Shown piece by piece: positions 1 to 8,665 of a stretch of DNA of 64,000 nt; within the stretch, counting starts at the first letter, position 1, and each line of letters begins with the position of its first letter. Under the pieces are notes generated by a model. The model did not search any database and had not been told where the DNA came from. It saw only the letters and a list, made by a program, of their open reading frames with translations. Both the position numbers and the translations under genes were made by a program. This stretch comes from Longirhabdus pacifica (GTDB taxonomy: Bacteria; Bacillota; Bacilli; Paenibacillales; DSM-105158). The stretch spans positions 186,001-250,000 of the forward strand of contig NZ_QXJP01000003.1 in the NCBI RefSeq assembly GCF_004115085.1. The letters are read 5' to 3'.

Positions 1-383
1 AATGTCATCATGAAAAAAGTTTCAATCTCATCACTTAACTTATGATTCGTAGAAGCGATTTGCATTTCATATTCGAAATCTGATATGGCACGCAAACCAC
101 GAATAATAACGTTGGCCTCTTTATTTTCCATATAATGAACGAGCAATCCGCTGAAATGCTCCACTTCTACATTAGGCAAATCTTCTACCACTTTAGTTAT
201 TAACTGTGTTCTCTCTTCTACTGTAAACAAAGGATTTTTATTGTGATTATTTAAAATCGCCACGACTAAACGATCGAACTGTTTTGCCGCCCTTTTAATA
301 ATGTCTAAATGTCCATTTGTAATGGGATCAAAGCTACCTGGGTATATAGCAATACTAGGATTGCAAGGAACTGTATGCATCAT
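1..383 (-). CDS. coaD: Phosphopantetheine adenylyltransferase (partial, 3' end outside window)
   Basis: Adenylates 4'-phosphopantetheine to dephospho-CoA, the penultimate step of CoA synthesis, in the cytoplasm. The visible N-terminal 127 residues carry the nucleotidyltransferase signature [16 protein letters not shown], with the HxGH-type NGHLD, and later [15 protein letters not shown], both typical of CoaD. About 30 C-terminal residues lie beyond the left edge. The ATG at 381-383 is chosen because GAGGTGA sits 7 nt upstream. The gene follows rsmD by 12 nt in the same direction, the usual Bacillus rsmD-coaD pairing. The identification is secure. Confidence 0.96.
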   Translation of the reverse strand, partial: MMHTVPCNPSIAIYPGSFDPITNGHLDIIKRAAKQFDRLVVAILNNHNKNPLFTVEERTQLITKVVEDLPNVEVEHFSGLLVHYMENKEANVIIRGLRAISDFEYEMQIASTNHKLSDEIETFFMMT

Positions 384-395
384 TTTATTTTCACC

Positions 396-956
396 TCAAA
401 TTATTTCCGTATGCTTATAAATTGAAATGGCAATATCTCCATATGTAAGCTCTCGTATACGATGCAACTCACCAATTTGTTGTGGATATTGATGTTTTGC
501 ATCATGTTCGATCACCACGGTTGAATCATTAGCGAGTAACTGTTTTTGCTGCATCTGTTCTAATAATTCGTCCATATTTTTCATACGATATGGAGGGTCC
601 AAGAAAACGAGCTGAAACTGTACCTCTCGCTTATGTAAAGCATTCAAAGCTCTAAACGCATCATTACGATATATTTCAGCCTGTTGTTCAAAGCCAGTCA
701 CCATAATGTTATGTTTTACAACTTCAATACTTTTCCTTTCTGCATCGACAAAAATGGCTTTCTTCGCACCTCTGCTTAACGCTTCGATACCTAAAGAGCC
801 TGTACCAGCAAATAAATCCAGTACTATTTCGTCAGAAAAATATGGCCCAATTACACTAAATAAAGACTCTTTCACCTTGTCTGTTGTTGGTCTGGTATTT
901 TGCCCTGGCACTGCTTTTAATACCCTACCTCTTGCTTCACCAGAAATTACTCTCAA
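396..956 (-). CDS. rsmD: 16S rRNA (guanine(966)-N(2))-methyltransferase
   Basis: SAM-dependent methylation of 16S rRNA G966 during 30S assembly. The 186 residues match the family length. The N-terminus RVISGEARGR and RPTTDKVKESLF are RsmD hallmarks, DLFAGTGSLGIEA is the SAM-binding motif I, and FLDPPYR is the catalytic (D/N)PPY motif. Translation probably starts at a TTG (954-956), with AAGGGTGA about 6 nt upstream. It lies directly before coaD, as in B. subtilis (ylbH-coaD), so the two are likely co-transcribed. Confidence 0.95.
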   Translation of the reverse strand: MRVISGEARGRVLKAVPGQNTRPTTDKVKESLFSVIGPYFSDEIVLDLFAGTGSLGIEALSRGAKKAIFVDAERKSIEVVKHNIMVTGFEQQAEIYRNDAFRALNALHKREVQFQLVFLDPPYRMKNMDELLEQMQQKQLLANDSTVVIEHDAKHQYPQQIGELHRIRELTYGDIAISIYKHTEII

Positions 957-1167
957 TATTATTCACCCTTTAATCTTGTCTCGATGTATACGCTTTCTTC
1001 ATGGTCTTCCATACAAAATATTCTTGTTTATCGTATCACAACTCAATTCGATTTTAAAAGACAAAAAAATTGTAAGGGATGAAATATTTCTTTCCTTCAC
1101 TTTATATGTTGTACTTTGCATGTATCTCCATGTATATTTTTCACATTACAGTACATAATGAATATAT

Positions 1168-1185
1168 CGACATTATAAAATGTCG
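1168..1185. promoter_or_regulatory. Perfect inverted repeat over a -10-like TATAAA
   Basis: CGACATT-ATAA-AATGTCG is a perfect palindrome with 7-bp arms and a 4-nt centre. It lies in the gap after rsmD and contains TATAAA (1174-1179), which could be a -10 element for a plus-strand transcript starting near 1187. I see no convincing -35 at normal spacing. An operator is plausible; the regulator is unknown. Confidence 0.35.
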
Positions 1186-1186
1186 T

Positions 1187-1318
1187 TGACAACCGCGGAG
1201 AAGACTTACGTTTCCCCATAAGCTCTTCATCCGGTTTCTCCTCTCCCATGAAAGTGTTTGATACATTAAAATATCAGACACCATATTGCCGCAGGATTTC
1301 CCTGCGGTTTTTTTTGTG
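1187..1318 (+). ncRNA. Candidate small regulatory RNA with C-rich segments and its own terminator
   Basis: No coding frame is evident here, but the stretch has the build of a Gram-positive trans-acting small RNA. It has C-rich single-strand candidates TTTCCCC (1210-1216) and TTTCTCCTCTCCC (about 1235-1247), complementary to Shine-Dalgarno sequences, and ends in a strong intrinsic terminator. A palindrome with a -10-like core precedes it. It could instead be the untranslated leader or attenuator of the coiled-coil gene at 1393. Extent and start are guesses; only the terminator is firm. Confidence 0.3.
1289..1318 (+). terminator. Intrinsic terminator in front of the coiled-coil gene
   Basis: CCGCAGG (1289-1295), a 5-nt loop and CCTGCGG (1301-1307) form a GC-rich hairpin followed by eight T. 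It reads on the plus strand and lies 85 nt upstream of the GTG at 1393, so it ends a short upstream transcript or attenuates the downstream gene. Confidence 0.75.
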
Positions 1319-1392
1319 CTGCGAAAACTATAGGCACATTACTACCCTTCATGCCATATAGTGTAATAGTAAAAGGAGGAGGAGGATACGAA

Positions 1393-2622
1393 GTGAGTAT
1401 TCATGTGAACGAAGGAAAAATGATGGACTGGGATTTAATCGAACTGAATTTAAGAAAATTACAAGAAACACATCCTGACAAAAAACAAATGTTACAGCAA
1501 CAAATTAACCGTATTCAATCACTCCACGATAAAAAGCAAAAAACATTACACTCACAAATCACCATTCCTCAAACTTCAACCCTACACCATTTACTACAAA
1601 ATATAACCTTAATACAAGATGACAATCCAAACCTTACAACCACAGCTGTTGATCCAGTGGAAGAACATACAAAAACAGAACAGATGACGATCTGCTCTGA
1701 TGATCATATTCAAAAAAATGATAAGAAAGATGAGGACGATATCATGCAATTACAAGAAATTGATGTAAAGGAAAATCACAAGCCATCTACCCCAGAACCA
1801 TCCATAGATACGGAGGAAAAAAAGAAAAAAATAATGGCGGAACAAATGAAGCGTATTAAAGAAATGCGTGAAAATAATTCCCAACTTATGAAAGAAGGAA
1901 GGGTCGCAAGTTTGTCTTTGTTAGATTTTGCAGCGGAGCAATTCAATTATACGATGAAAGAAATGAATCATCATATTGATAAATTAGAAGAACTCGTGCA
2001 GCAAGTTACTATTAGCCAAGAGGCAAAAGACGGGCTACAAGTTATGGATAAAAAAGGAAATAACCTCCCATCAAAAATGAAATCAGCAAAGCGACAAAGC
2101 AGTAAGAAAAAAAAGCAGACAAAGCAAGATGTTTCTATGGAAAATAAAGCATTGCTAGCCGAACTAGAAAAAGAAAAAGAAAAAGAGTCCGAAGTACCAG
2201 CTGAACAACTCCCACAATCCATAGAAGTGCCAACAGAACAAGAACTTCAATTTCAGCAAGAACTAGAAATACAAAGAGAAATAGAAGCACAAAGAGCAAT
2301 GAATGAAGCACAAAAAGAACTAGAAAAGCAAAGGGAATCAGAGATACAAATAGAATCAGAAAAAGCAAAAAAAAGAGTGAATCATGATTCCACTCCTAAA
2401 AAAACAAATTTCAACACTTCATTAGCTAGTCGCTATAGAAAAGAAATTCGTACCTTCCAGAAAATATTAGATGGACATAAGGCGAAGATGAAGCGAAAAA
2501 ATATGGAGACACATGATCGATTGATATTAAAAGCAAAAATAGGTAAAATCACGCAAATGCAAACGAAGTTAAAACATAAACTACATGTATTGGAAGAACA
2601 ATATACGAAAGAATATATGTAG
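1393..2622 (+). CDS. Hypothetical charged coiled-coil protein
   Basis: I do not recognise this 409-residue protein. It is very rich in Lys, Glu and Gln and has no signal peptide or membrane segment. Three parts are visible. An N-terminal amphipathic stretch (about 10-55) is followed by an acidic low-complexity linker. A central helical segment contains EGRVASLSLLDFAAEQF and HHIDKLEELVQQV. A long E/K/R/Q-rich helix (about 255-340) reads into a basic C-terminal helix pair that includes LASRYRKEIRTFQKILDG. The GTG at 1393 is preferred to an upstream in-frame ATG because AAGGAGGAGGAGG ends 7 nt before it. A scaffold or spore-associated structural role is possible but unsupported. Confidence 0.75.
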   Translation: MSIHVNEGKMMDWDLIELNLRKLQETHPDKKQMLQQQINRIQSLHDKKQKTLHSQITIPQTSTLHHLLQNITLIQDDNPNLTTTAVDPVEEHTKTEQMTICSDDHIQKNDKKDEDDIMQLQEIDVKENHKPSTPEPSIDTEEKKKKIMAEQMKRIKEMRENNSQLMKEGRVASLSLLDFAAEQFNYTMKEMNHHIDKLEELVQQVTISQEAKDGLQVMDKKGNNLPSKMKSAKRQSSKKKKQTKQDVSMENKALLAELEKEKEKESEVPAEQLPQSIEVPTEQELQFQQELEIQREIEAQRAMNEAQKELEKQRESEIQIESEKAKKRVNHDSTPKKTNFNTSLASRYRKEIRTFQKILDGHKAKMKRKNMETHDRLILKAKIGKITQMQTKLKHKLHVLEEQYTKEYM

Positions 2623-2640
2623 ATTTGAAGGTTTGGCTAT

Positions 2641-2985
2641 TTAATTTGTAGTCAAGTAATATACAAATTTACTATGTAACTGTGCTTTTATGTACTCCCA
2701 CATCATCACACTTTGATGATGATAACCACGACAACAATATTTTGCTGTTATCCCGTGCTCATCTCTTTTTTGCTGGTACACACCTATCCCATTTTTCTTT
2801 AGTGTTTGACGTAATTTGTAAAAATCTTTATACACGTGGTGTTCCATACTACGCAATTGAGAGATATAAGCATCCCCCATCTTTAATGAAGTCTTTTGCA
2901 GTTTTTGTATATCATGATGAAGCACATCGATGATGACGGGGAAAAGAATATACTCTTTTACTTGATACAATTCTCTTTCACTCAA
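2641..2985 (-). CDS. Small YhjD-like hypothetical protein
   Basis: A 114-residue soluble protein whose layout resembles the small B. subtilis YhjD family as I remember it (EYILFPVIIDVLHHDI..., FYKLRQTLKKNGIGVYQQKRDEHG). No function is known to me. The start is ambiguous. The TTG at 2983-2985 lies 18 nt from GGAGGGG, too far. An in-frame ATT four codons upstream (2995-2997) is 8 nt from the same site and would give a rare ATT start. It converges with the coiled-coil gene, 18 nt away. Confidence 0.6.
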   Translation of the reverse strand: MSERELYQVKEYILFPVIIDVLHHDIQKLQKTSLKMGDAYISQLRSMEHHVYKDFYKLRQTLKKNGIGVYQQKRDEHGITAKYCCRGYHHQSVMMWEYIKAQLHSKFVYYLTTN

Positions 2986-3110
2986 CTTTGCTGCAATTTT
3001 ATTCCCCTCCCTTTCATTACATCATATGGTCATATCATTATGATTAGTATAGAACATATATTCCTATTTTAAAATGATAAAGTGAAGGTAATTTTTTCTA
3101 CCTTAATACA

Positions 3111-3152
3111 TAAAAAAATTCCCTTCGTTCGAATACAACAACCGAAGGGAAT
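3111..3152 (-). terminator. Terminator of the MMPL transporter gene
   Basis: On the minus strand ATTCCCTTCG (3143-3152) pairs perfectly with CGAAGGGAAT (3118-3127), followed by a run of T. It begins 17 nt after the stop codon of the exporter gene. Confidence 0.85.
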
Positions 3153-3168
3153 ACATGTGTGTTTCATT

Positions 3169-6100
3169 TTATTTTTTAAATACTTTTTGTGTTAACGATA
3201 ATAAACCTGGCAACACAATAGGAAGTAGAACAAAAGTCAATAGCATAAGTCCAATGATGACAATGGTTGCGATTTGAACCAACACCACAACTCCAGATGG
3301 ATACATGGCTGCAAAAGTACCACATAAAATAATTGCGGCAGATATAATGACGGTACCCATCTTCTTCATTGCATCTACCATGGCCTCTACTGGTGAATTT
3401 AATTCAGACTCTCTGTAGCGCATCATTATAAAGATACTATAATCTACCCCTAACGCCGTAATCATGATAAAACCATAGAAAGGAATAGCCCAGTTCATGC
3501 CTTCCAATCCTAACAAATCTGGAATAAATAATTCCGTTATCGTAAGAGCCGTGAAATAAGTTAAGATTAAAGAAACAATAATGAAAATAGGCATCCATAT
3601 TTCACGTAAAATCACAATAAGGATAACGAAGATAGCACTTAGCATTAATATAACGGTACGTGTGAAATCGCCTTGAGAAATAATATTTAAATCGTGGTTA
3701 ATTGCAGATACTCCTGCAATACCGACCTCTAGCTGTTCCATATTGTAATAGGCTAGCTGGCTATCTATCGTTTGCTGCACTTGCTCTATGATTTCCATCG
3801 CTTCGAAAGAATAAGGATCTTGTTCTAATTCAACGGAAATTTTCGTTATACTACGATCTTCTGACATGTATGCATCTAGTGCAAGTTGAAACTGTTCATC
3901 TTCTAACAACGCTTCAGGAATGTATATTTCATCGGATGGCGCTTCTGCTAGTTCTCCCAGATACTGATTCGCTTCCGATAAACCACCAGAGATTTCATTT
4001 AAACCTTCCGTACTTTGCATTAATCCATCTTGCAGCGTACCAAGCTGTTCCTCTAGTTGTTGCAATCCATCACTTAAAGCGGCCTGTCCTTGCTCAATCT
4101 GTTTGACACCATTATTGATTTGCGTCATGTTGTTGATCACTTGTCTTTGGCCACCACTTCCCTGCTGTAAACCAGCTTGTAAAGAAGATGCCCCTTGTTC
4201 TAATTGCTCTGCACCTGCTATCAGTGACTGCTGTGCTTGCAATATACTTTCCATTCCTTCATTCCCTTGTTGCAACGATGCATTAACTAAAGCAAACTGA
4301 GCATTTAGTTGTTCCAATCCACTACTTATCTGAGTGATCATCGTTTTTAACTGTTCCATACTGGAAACTAGTTGTATATACGATTCATCATTACTCAGAT
4401 CATGTCCTTCTTCCACTGCATCTGCCTGTTGTTCCATTACCGTTAGTAAGGATTGCATCGCATTCATTTGCTCTTGCATTGCGACATAATTATCTGCTAA
4501 CGTCACATAACTACTCTCTATTTGCTGAAAGGAACTGCTCAGTTGCCCAATGGATTGCTCTGTTTGTTGTAAACCTTCTTTCAAACTAGCAGCTCCACTT
4601 ACGAGTTGTTCCGCACCTGCAACCCCTTCATTCAAGCCACCTTCTATTTCTATCAACGCATTATTGACTAAAACCAAGCTCTGCCCCACTTGTTTTGTCG
4701 CTTCATTTAATTGATCTACACTGGAAAAATCTTCTGTCGGAGCTTGTGCTAATCCTTGCTCTGCCTCTGAAAGTCCAGATGACACTTCAACAATTCCATC
4801 ATTGGCTAACTGTAAATTGTCTTGCAATGTGGAAGTTTGGTCCGTTACGTATAATGCTTCTAGTACTTCCCCTTGCGGTCTTGTAGGTCCGTATACCGTC
4901 TTGACGCCTTCAATATTGTCAATAGAAGCGGAAATACTTTCAATTATCGTTAAATATTCATTACTATCCATCGCTTCATCAGCAGACAATAATACCGTTG
5001 TAGGCATTGATTTTCCAGCTGTAAATTGATCCGATAGAATACGAAATGCTTGTATAGATTCGTATGATTGATCTACCTCATCAATACTGTTGAATGAAAC
5101 ATCACCTTCATATACAAAAAATACACTACCTACAATGATCAATATGATGATAACAGACACAATCGGACGCTTGACACTAAAAGCACCCAAACTCTTCCAA
5201 GATCTGCTCTCTCCATGTCCTACGGCTTTCTTTGAAGGCCAAAACATAAATTTACCCATGATAGACATGAAAAATGGCATGAAAGTAAACAGTTGCAAAA
5301 TTAATATGATCGCTGCAATAGCTACAGCAACAGATGCTTTAAAGAAAGAAAATTGTGCAAATCCGAGTATCCCAAATGCGATCGCAATCGCAATACCGCT
5401 ATAAAGAATCGTTTTGCCCGCAGTACGATATGTCGTCTTCACCGCTTCTTTCACTGATTCATTTTTAGCCAATTCTTCTTTAAAACGACTAAATAACAAA
5501 ATATTATAGTCTGTACCAATACCAAACAGAATAAGGACTAAAAACGTTTGCGTTGTAGTGGAAAAAGGAAAATTAAATGCATCCACTAAGTGAGCGACAA
5601 CACCTAATGAAACCAAATACGTAAGCCCTACTGACAATAAAGAAACGATAGGTGTAACGACAGATCGAAATACAATGACTAATACGATAATGATAAATAA
5701 AACCGTAAATATTTCCGTCTTTTTAACACCTTCCTGCGATGTTTTTATCTGATCCGCAATAATAAGTTCATTTCCTGTCAAGTATGTGCCCAAGTCACCG
5801 ACTTGCATATACCGCTCCACATCAGCTCTCACTTCATCTGCCGTTCGATTTAATTTATCTATGGATAAAGGCACTAATATCGTTGACTCATCTTCTGATA
5901 CAAACTGCTCTTTCAAATCAGGCCTGTCAAAATGGGACAGCACACTAGAGATGCCAATATTTTCTTGATCAACTTTCCATTGCTGGACTTGTGTTTCAAT
6001 GTCCTTTATCTGTTCAGAAGATAATCCTTCCTCTTCATGAAACACAACAACAATGTCCATGACATCTTGCCCGTTCGATGATTCATACTCGTTATTTAAC

Positions 6101-6255
6101 TGTTCCCCATACTTGGACACATATCCATCAGGAATTTGCGGCTGCCCTTTCTCTCTGACCAAATCGTCTAAACTTGGCATCGTAATGAATAAAACCAACG
6201 CCAATATAACCCACATTAAAACGAGTGGCCACTTCATCTTCAAAATCACATTCAT
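3169..6255 (-). CDS. MMPL/RND-family membrane transporter with long extracytoplasmic coiled coil
   Basis: A 1028-residue exporter of the MMPL branch of the RND superfamily (B. subtilis YdgH type). TM1 (about 9-29) is followed by a first extracytoplasmic domain, then TM2-6 carrying GIGTDYNILLFSRFKEE. A second, very large extracytoplasmic region (about 390-830) is rich in Gln/Glu/Ser heptads such as GLSEAEQGLAQ. TM8-12 carry ALGVDYSIFIMMRYRE. The two Asp-Tyr pairs are the proton-relay motif of MMPL proteins. The ATG at 6253-6255 is chosen because GTGAGGA lies 8 nt upstream; the reading frame is open further upstream without a better site. It follows a two-component system by 112 nt, suggesting induction by it. 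The substrate cannot be told; hydrophobic compounds or lipids are usual for the family. Confidence 0.88.
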   Translation of the reverse strand: MNVILKMKWPLVLMWVILALVLFITMPSLDDLVREKGQPQIPDGYVSKYGEQLNNEYESSNGQDVMDIVVVFHEEEGLSSEQIKDIETQVQQWKVDQENIGISSVLSHFDRPDLKEQFVSEDESTILVPLSIDKLNRTADEVRADVERYMQVGDLGTYLTGNELIIADQIKTSQEGVKKTEIFTVLFIIIVLVIVFRSVVTPIVSLLSVGLTYLVSLGVVAHLVDAFNFPFSTTTQTFLVLILFGIGTDYNILLFSRFKEELAKNESVKEAVKTTYRTAGKTILYSGIAIAIAFGILGFAQFSFFKASVAVAIAAIILILQLFTFMPFFMSIMGKFMFWPSKKAVGHGESRSWKSLGAFSVKRPIVSVIIILIIVGSVFFVYEGDVSFNSIDEVDQSYESIQAFRILSDQFTAGKSMPTTVLLSADEAMDSNEYLTIIESISASIDNIEGVKTVYGPTRPQGEVLEALYVTDQTSTLQDNLQLANDGIVEVSSGLSEAEQGLAQAPTEDFSSVDQLNEATKQVGQSLVLVNNALIEIEGGLNEGVAGAEQLVSGAASLKEGLQQTEQSIGQLSSSFQQIESSYVTLADNYVAMQEQMNAMQSLLTVMEQQADAVEEGHDLSNDESYIQLVSSMEQLKTMITQISSGLEQLNAQFALVNASLQQGNEGMESILQAQQSLIAGAEQLEQGASSLQAGLQQGSGGQRQVINNMTQINNGVKQIEQGQAALSDGLQQLEEQLGTLQDGLMQSTEGLNEISGGLSEANQYLGELAEAPSDEIYIPEALLEDEQFQLALDAYMSEDRSITKISVELEQDPYSFEAMEIIEQVQQTIDSQLAYYNMEQLEVGIAGVSAINHDLNIISQGDFTRTVILMLSAIFVILIVILREIWMPIFIIVSLILTYFTALTITELFIPDLLGLEGMNWAIPFYGFIMITALGVDYSIFIMMRYRESELNSPVEAMVDAMKKMGTVIISAAIILCGTFAAMYPSGVVVLVQIATIVIIGLMLLTFVLLPIVLPGLLSLTQKVFKK

Positions 6256-6367
6256 CTGCATATTCCTCACTTTACATTTTTGTTGTTCATACCATAAAGA
6301 TAACAACAAAACCTAAAGCAAAAGTGAAACAATAATAAAGAATCATAAAAAAATAAACAAATTCTTC

Positions 6368-7693
6368 CTACTCCATATACAAAGGAATACGGATGATGAT
6401 AGAAAGGCCTCCTTCAGAAGTAAGCGAAGCTTCCACTTTTCCACCATGTTTTTCCGCAATGGATTTAGTTATCGCTAGCCCTAAACCTGTGCCTGTCTCT
6501 TCGCTACGACGTGACTTATCTACCGTATAAAACTTTTGAAATAAATAAGGTAACTCTTGTTTCGGAACACCATGCCCGTTATCTTCTATACTCATGACGA
6601 CGTCATCACCATGTTGATAACCATGCAAACGAACTAATAAATCTTTGTGCTCTGCGTGACGTACGGCGTTACCAATAATATTTGCAAACACTCTTCGCAA
6701 CATCTTCTCATTGGCAAAAATAAAGACATCATCAGACAAATCATGTTGTGACCTACATGCATAACCTAAACCCTCGAGCTCTGCTTCGTATTCTTCACAA
6801 ATGGATCTAAAAAATGAAGCCATATTCACTTTTTTCTGCTCCATTTGCTCCAATTCTAATTCGTTTTTAAAAAAGAGAGAAAATTCTTGAATAAGCTGCT
6901 CCATGAAATCGGTCTTTTTTTCCATCAGCATGATATATTCTTGTTTTTGCTTTTCTGAAGGAGCGTTGGATTCCATTAACTCCAAAAATCCTTTCATCGA
7001 TGTTAACGGCGTTTTCAAATCATGAGCAATGGCGGCAATCATATTCATTTGCTCTGCATACGAGACACGAATTCTTTTTTCCATATCATTGAATCTTGTA
7101 TATAACTCATGAATTTCATCTTTTCGATTTGTCGATAAAGGAGGAAGCTTTTGATATAAATTCACTTTTTTGAACCGTCGAATAAGATGATTTAGTGGTG
7201 TCGTAATTTTATCTTGAAAATATAAAATGAGCAGTCCAAAAGCAATAAACAACATTATTTGAAAAAAAACTAAAATATCCATTAACGCTTCTTGTAGCCC
7301 TAATTTTTTGCCATCTATTTCAAATGAAACCGTAATAAAATACTCTACTTGATTATTAATAATGATAGGAAACCAGCTATCTCTTGTTGTCCAACCACCA
7401 AAAGTTTGAGAATTAAACAATTCCATTTCAAAGTTACCATCTAGTAGTGTAATGTCGTACTCTTCCTGTTCTACGATCGCAGATAATTCACGTTCAATTT
7501 CTGCTTGATTCGGATGAATATTTTTGATACGCTCTATAATTTCATATTGAATGGTTTCCATTTCTCGTAGGGAATCGTAAATATCTTTGTTCACTGAATC
7601 ATATACTGAAAACCGGATATACAGAAATGTAAAAATAAAAATAAGAACGATCACAATCAAAAATAATAAAGGAATATGAAATTTTAGCCTCAT
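6368..7693 (-). CDS. Sensor histidine kinase
   Basis: Membrane sensor kinase of 441 residues. TM1 (about 7-26), an extracytoplasmic sensor of about 115 residues, TM2 (about 141-160), a HAMP linker, a HisKA domain with H-box AAIAHDLKTPLTSMKGF (phosphorylated His), then HATPase with N-box NIIGNAVRH, D-box DNGHGVP and GTGLGLAI. The start ATG overlaps the stop of the response-regulator gene (ATGA), so the pair is translationally coupled. The sensor domain resembles nothing I know, and the stimulus is unknown. The downstream MMPL exporter suggests an envelope-stress or drug signal. Confidence 0.92.
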   Translation of the reverse strand: MRLKFHIPLLFLIVIVLIFIFTFLYIRFSVYDSVNKDIYDSLREMETIQYEIIERIKNIHPNQAEIERELSAIVEQEEYDITLLDGNFEMELFNSQTFGGWTTRDSWFPIIINNQVEYFITVSFEIDGKKLGLQEALMDILVFFQIMLFIAFGLLILYFQDKITTPLNHLIRRFKKVNLYQKLPPLSTNRKDEIHELYTRFNDMEKRIRVSYAEQMNMIAAIAHDLKTPLTSMKGFLELMESNAPSEKQKQEYIMLMEKKTDFMEQLIQEFSLFFKNELELEQMEQKKVNMASFFRSICEEYEAELEGLGYACRSQHDLSDDVFIFANEKMLRRVFANIIGNAVRHAEHKDLLVRLHGYQHGDDVVMSIEDNGHGVPKQELPYLFQKFYTVDKSRRSEETGTGLGLAITKSIAEKHGGKVEASLTSEGGLSIIIRIPLYME

Positions 7694-8379
7694 GACCGCA
7701 ATCCCGTTTCCACGAACTTGTATCCCACACCCCATATCGTCTTAATACAGTCACACGTCTTTCCTATTTTTTTTCTAATGTTTTTAATATGCACGGTTAC
7801 TGTATTTAAATCCCCAAAGTCATCTCCCCATATGCCTTGATAAATTTGTTCACGTGTAAATACTTGATTCGGGCGAGAGGATAAAAACTGTAAAATCAAA
7901 AACTCTTTCGTTGACAGATCCAACTTTTTTCCATCTGAAAACACTTCATATGTTTGGTCGTTTATTACAATACAACTATCCAAATTAGTGACAGGAGATA
8001 CATGTTGCTGCATTCTTTTCAATTTTCGAAAGTGTGCTTTTATACGAGCCACTAGTTCCTGTATACTGAACGGTTTGGTCATATAATCGTCCGCTCCAAG
8101 TTCTAAGCCTACGATTTTATCTACATCTCTATCTTTTGCACTTAAAAGCATCACCGGCATATGGTATTCCTCTCTAATTTTTCTACATAATTCTAATCCA
8201 TCCATTTCAGGCATCATAATGTCTAAAATAACAAAATCAATCGGATTAGATTTGATTACTTCCATAGCCTCTATACCCGTTGTTGCTGTCATGACATGAA
8301 AGTGTTCGAATGACAAACTATGTTCCAACAATGTTAATATTTCTATATCGTCGTCCACTGCCAATATCGTGTGAGCCAA
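7690..8379 (-). CDS. OmpR/PhoB-family response regulator
   Basis: Cytoplasmic 229-residue DNA-binding regulator. The receiver domain (1-115) has the acidic pocket AVDDD, the phospho-acceptor Asp in DFVILDIMMPEMDG, the switch Ser in MPVMLLSAKD and the Lys in DDYMTKPF. The C-terminal winged helix (about 130-228) includes LDLSTKEFLILQFLSS and VTVHIKNIRKKIG. The start is a TTG (8377-8379) 8 nt after AAGGTGG. It is the first gene of a probable three-gene operon with the kinase and the MMPL transporter. Confidence 0.92.
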   Translation of the reverse strand: MAHTILAVDDDIEILTLLEHSLSFEHFHVMTATTGIEAMEVIKSNPIDFVILDIMMPEMDGLELCRKIREEYHMPVMLLSAKDRDVDKIVGLELGADDYMTKPFSIQELVARIKAHFRKLKRMQQHVSPVTNLDSCIVINDQTYEVFSDGKKLDLSTKEFLILQFLSSRPNQVFTREQIYQGIWGDDFGDLNTVTVHIKNIRKKIGKTCDCIKTIWGVGYKFVETGLRS

Positions 8380-8502
8380 AGGATTACCACCTTTTTATAT
8401 AATAAAAATAAAAACAAAAGTATGAATAAAAATCAATAGAAAGACAAATGAACCAAGACAACCTCCTATAAAATCGTCATCTGTCCAATGTCACTAACCT
8501 AT

Positions 8503-8530
8503 ACAGACTAATGTACTGCCACATATGATA
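8503..8530 (+). promoter_or_regulatory. Weak SigK-type promoter match upstream of the SHAEG surface protein
   Basis: AC (8503-8504), a 17-nt spacer and CATATGATA (8522-8530) fit the mother-cell SigK pattern AC-N16/17-CATANNNTA. The pattern is short, and one match in a 286-nt AT-rich gap is weak evidence. It would give a leader of about 130 nt and would suit a spore-surface location for the protein. No good SigA promoter was seen in the gap. Confidence 0.22.
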
Positions 8531-8665
8531 CATCATCACCTATCCATTAGGCAATTTACATTTTTAATTTTAATGGGTATCAAAAAGCATGTTGGTTAGT
8601 AGTGGTATGTAGCGTCTTACTTAACCATCACGTTTTTACTTTAAAATACGATGGAGGTTAGTTCA

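Noticed and set aside
706-1158. 150-codon plus-strand open frame opposite rsmD
   Set aside because: It overlaps the well-supported rsmD gene antisense, has no ribosome site and no family resemblance.
8565-8580. GGGTAT resembling a SigB -10 element upstream of the SHAEG protein gene
   Set aside because: No GTTTAA-like -35 at 12-15 nt upstream.
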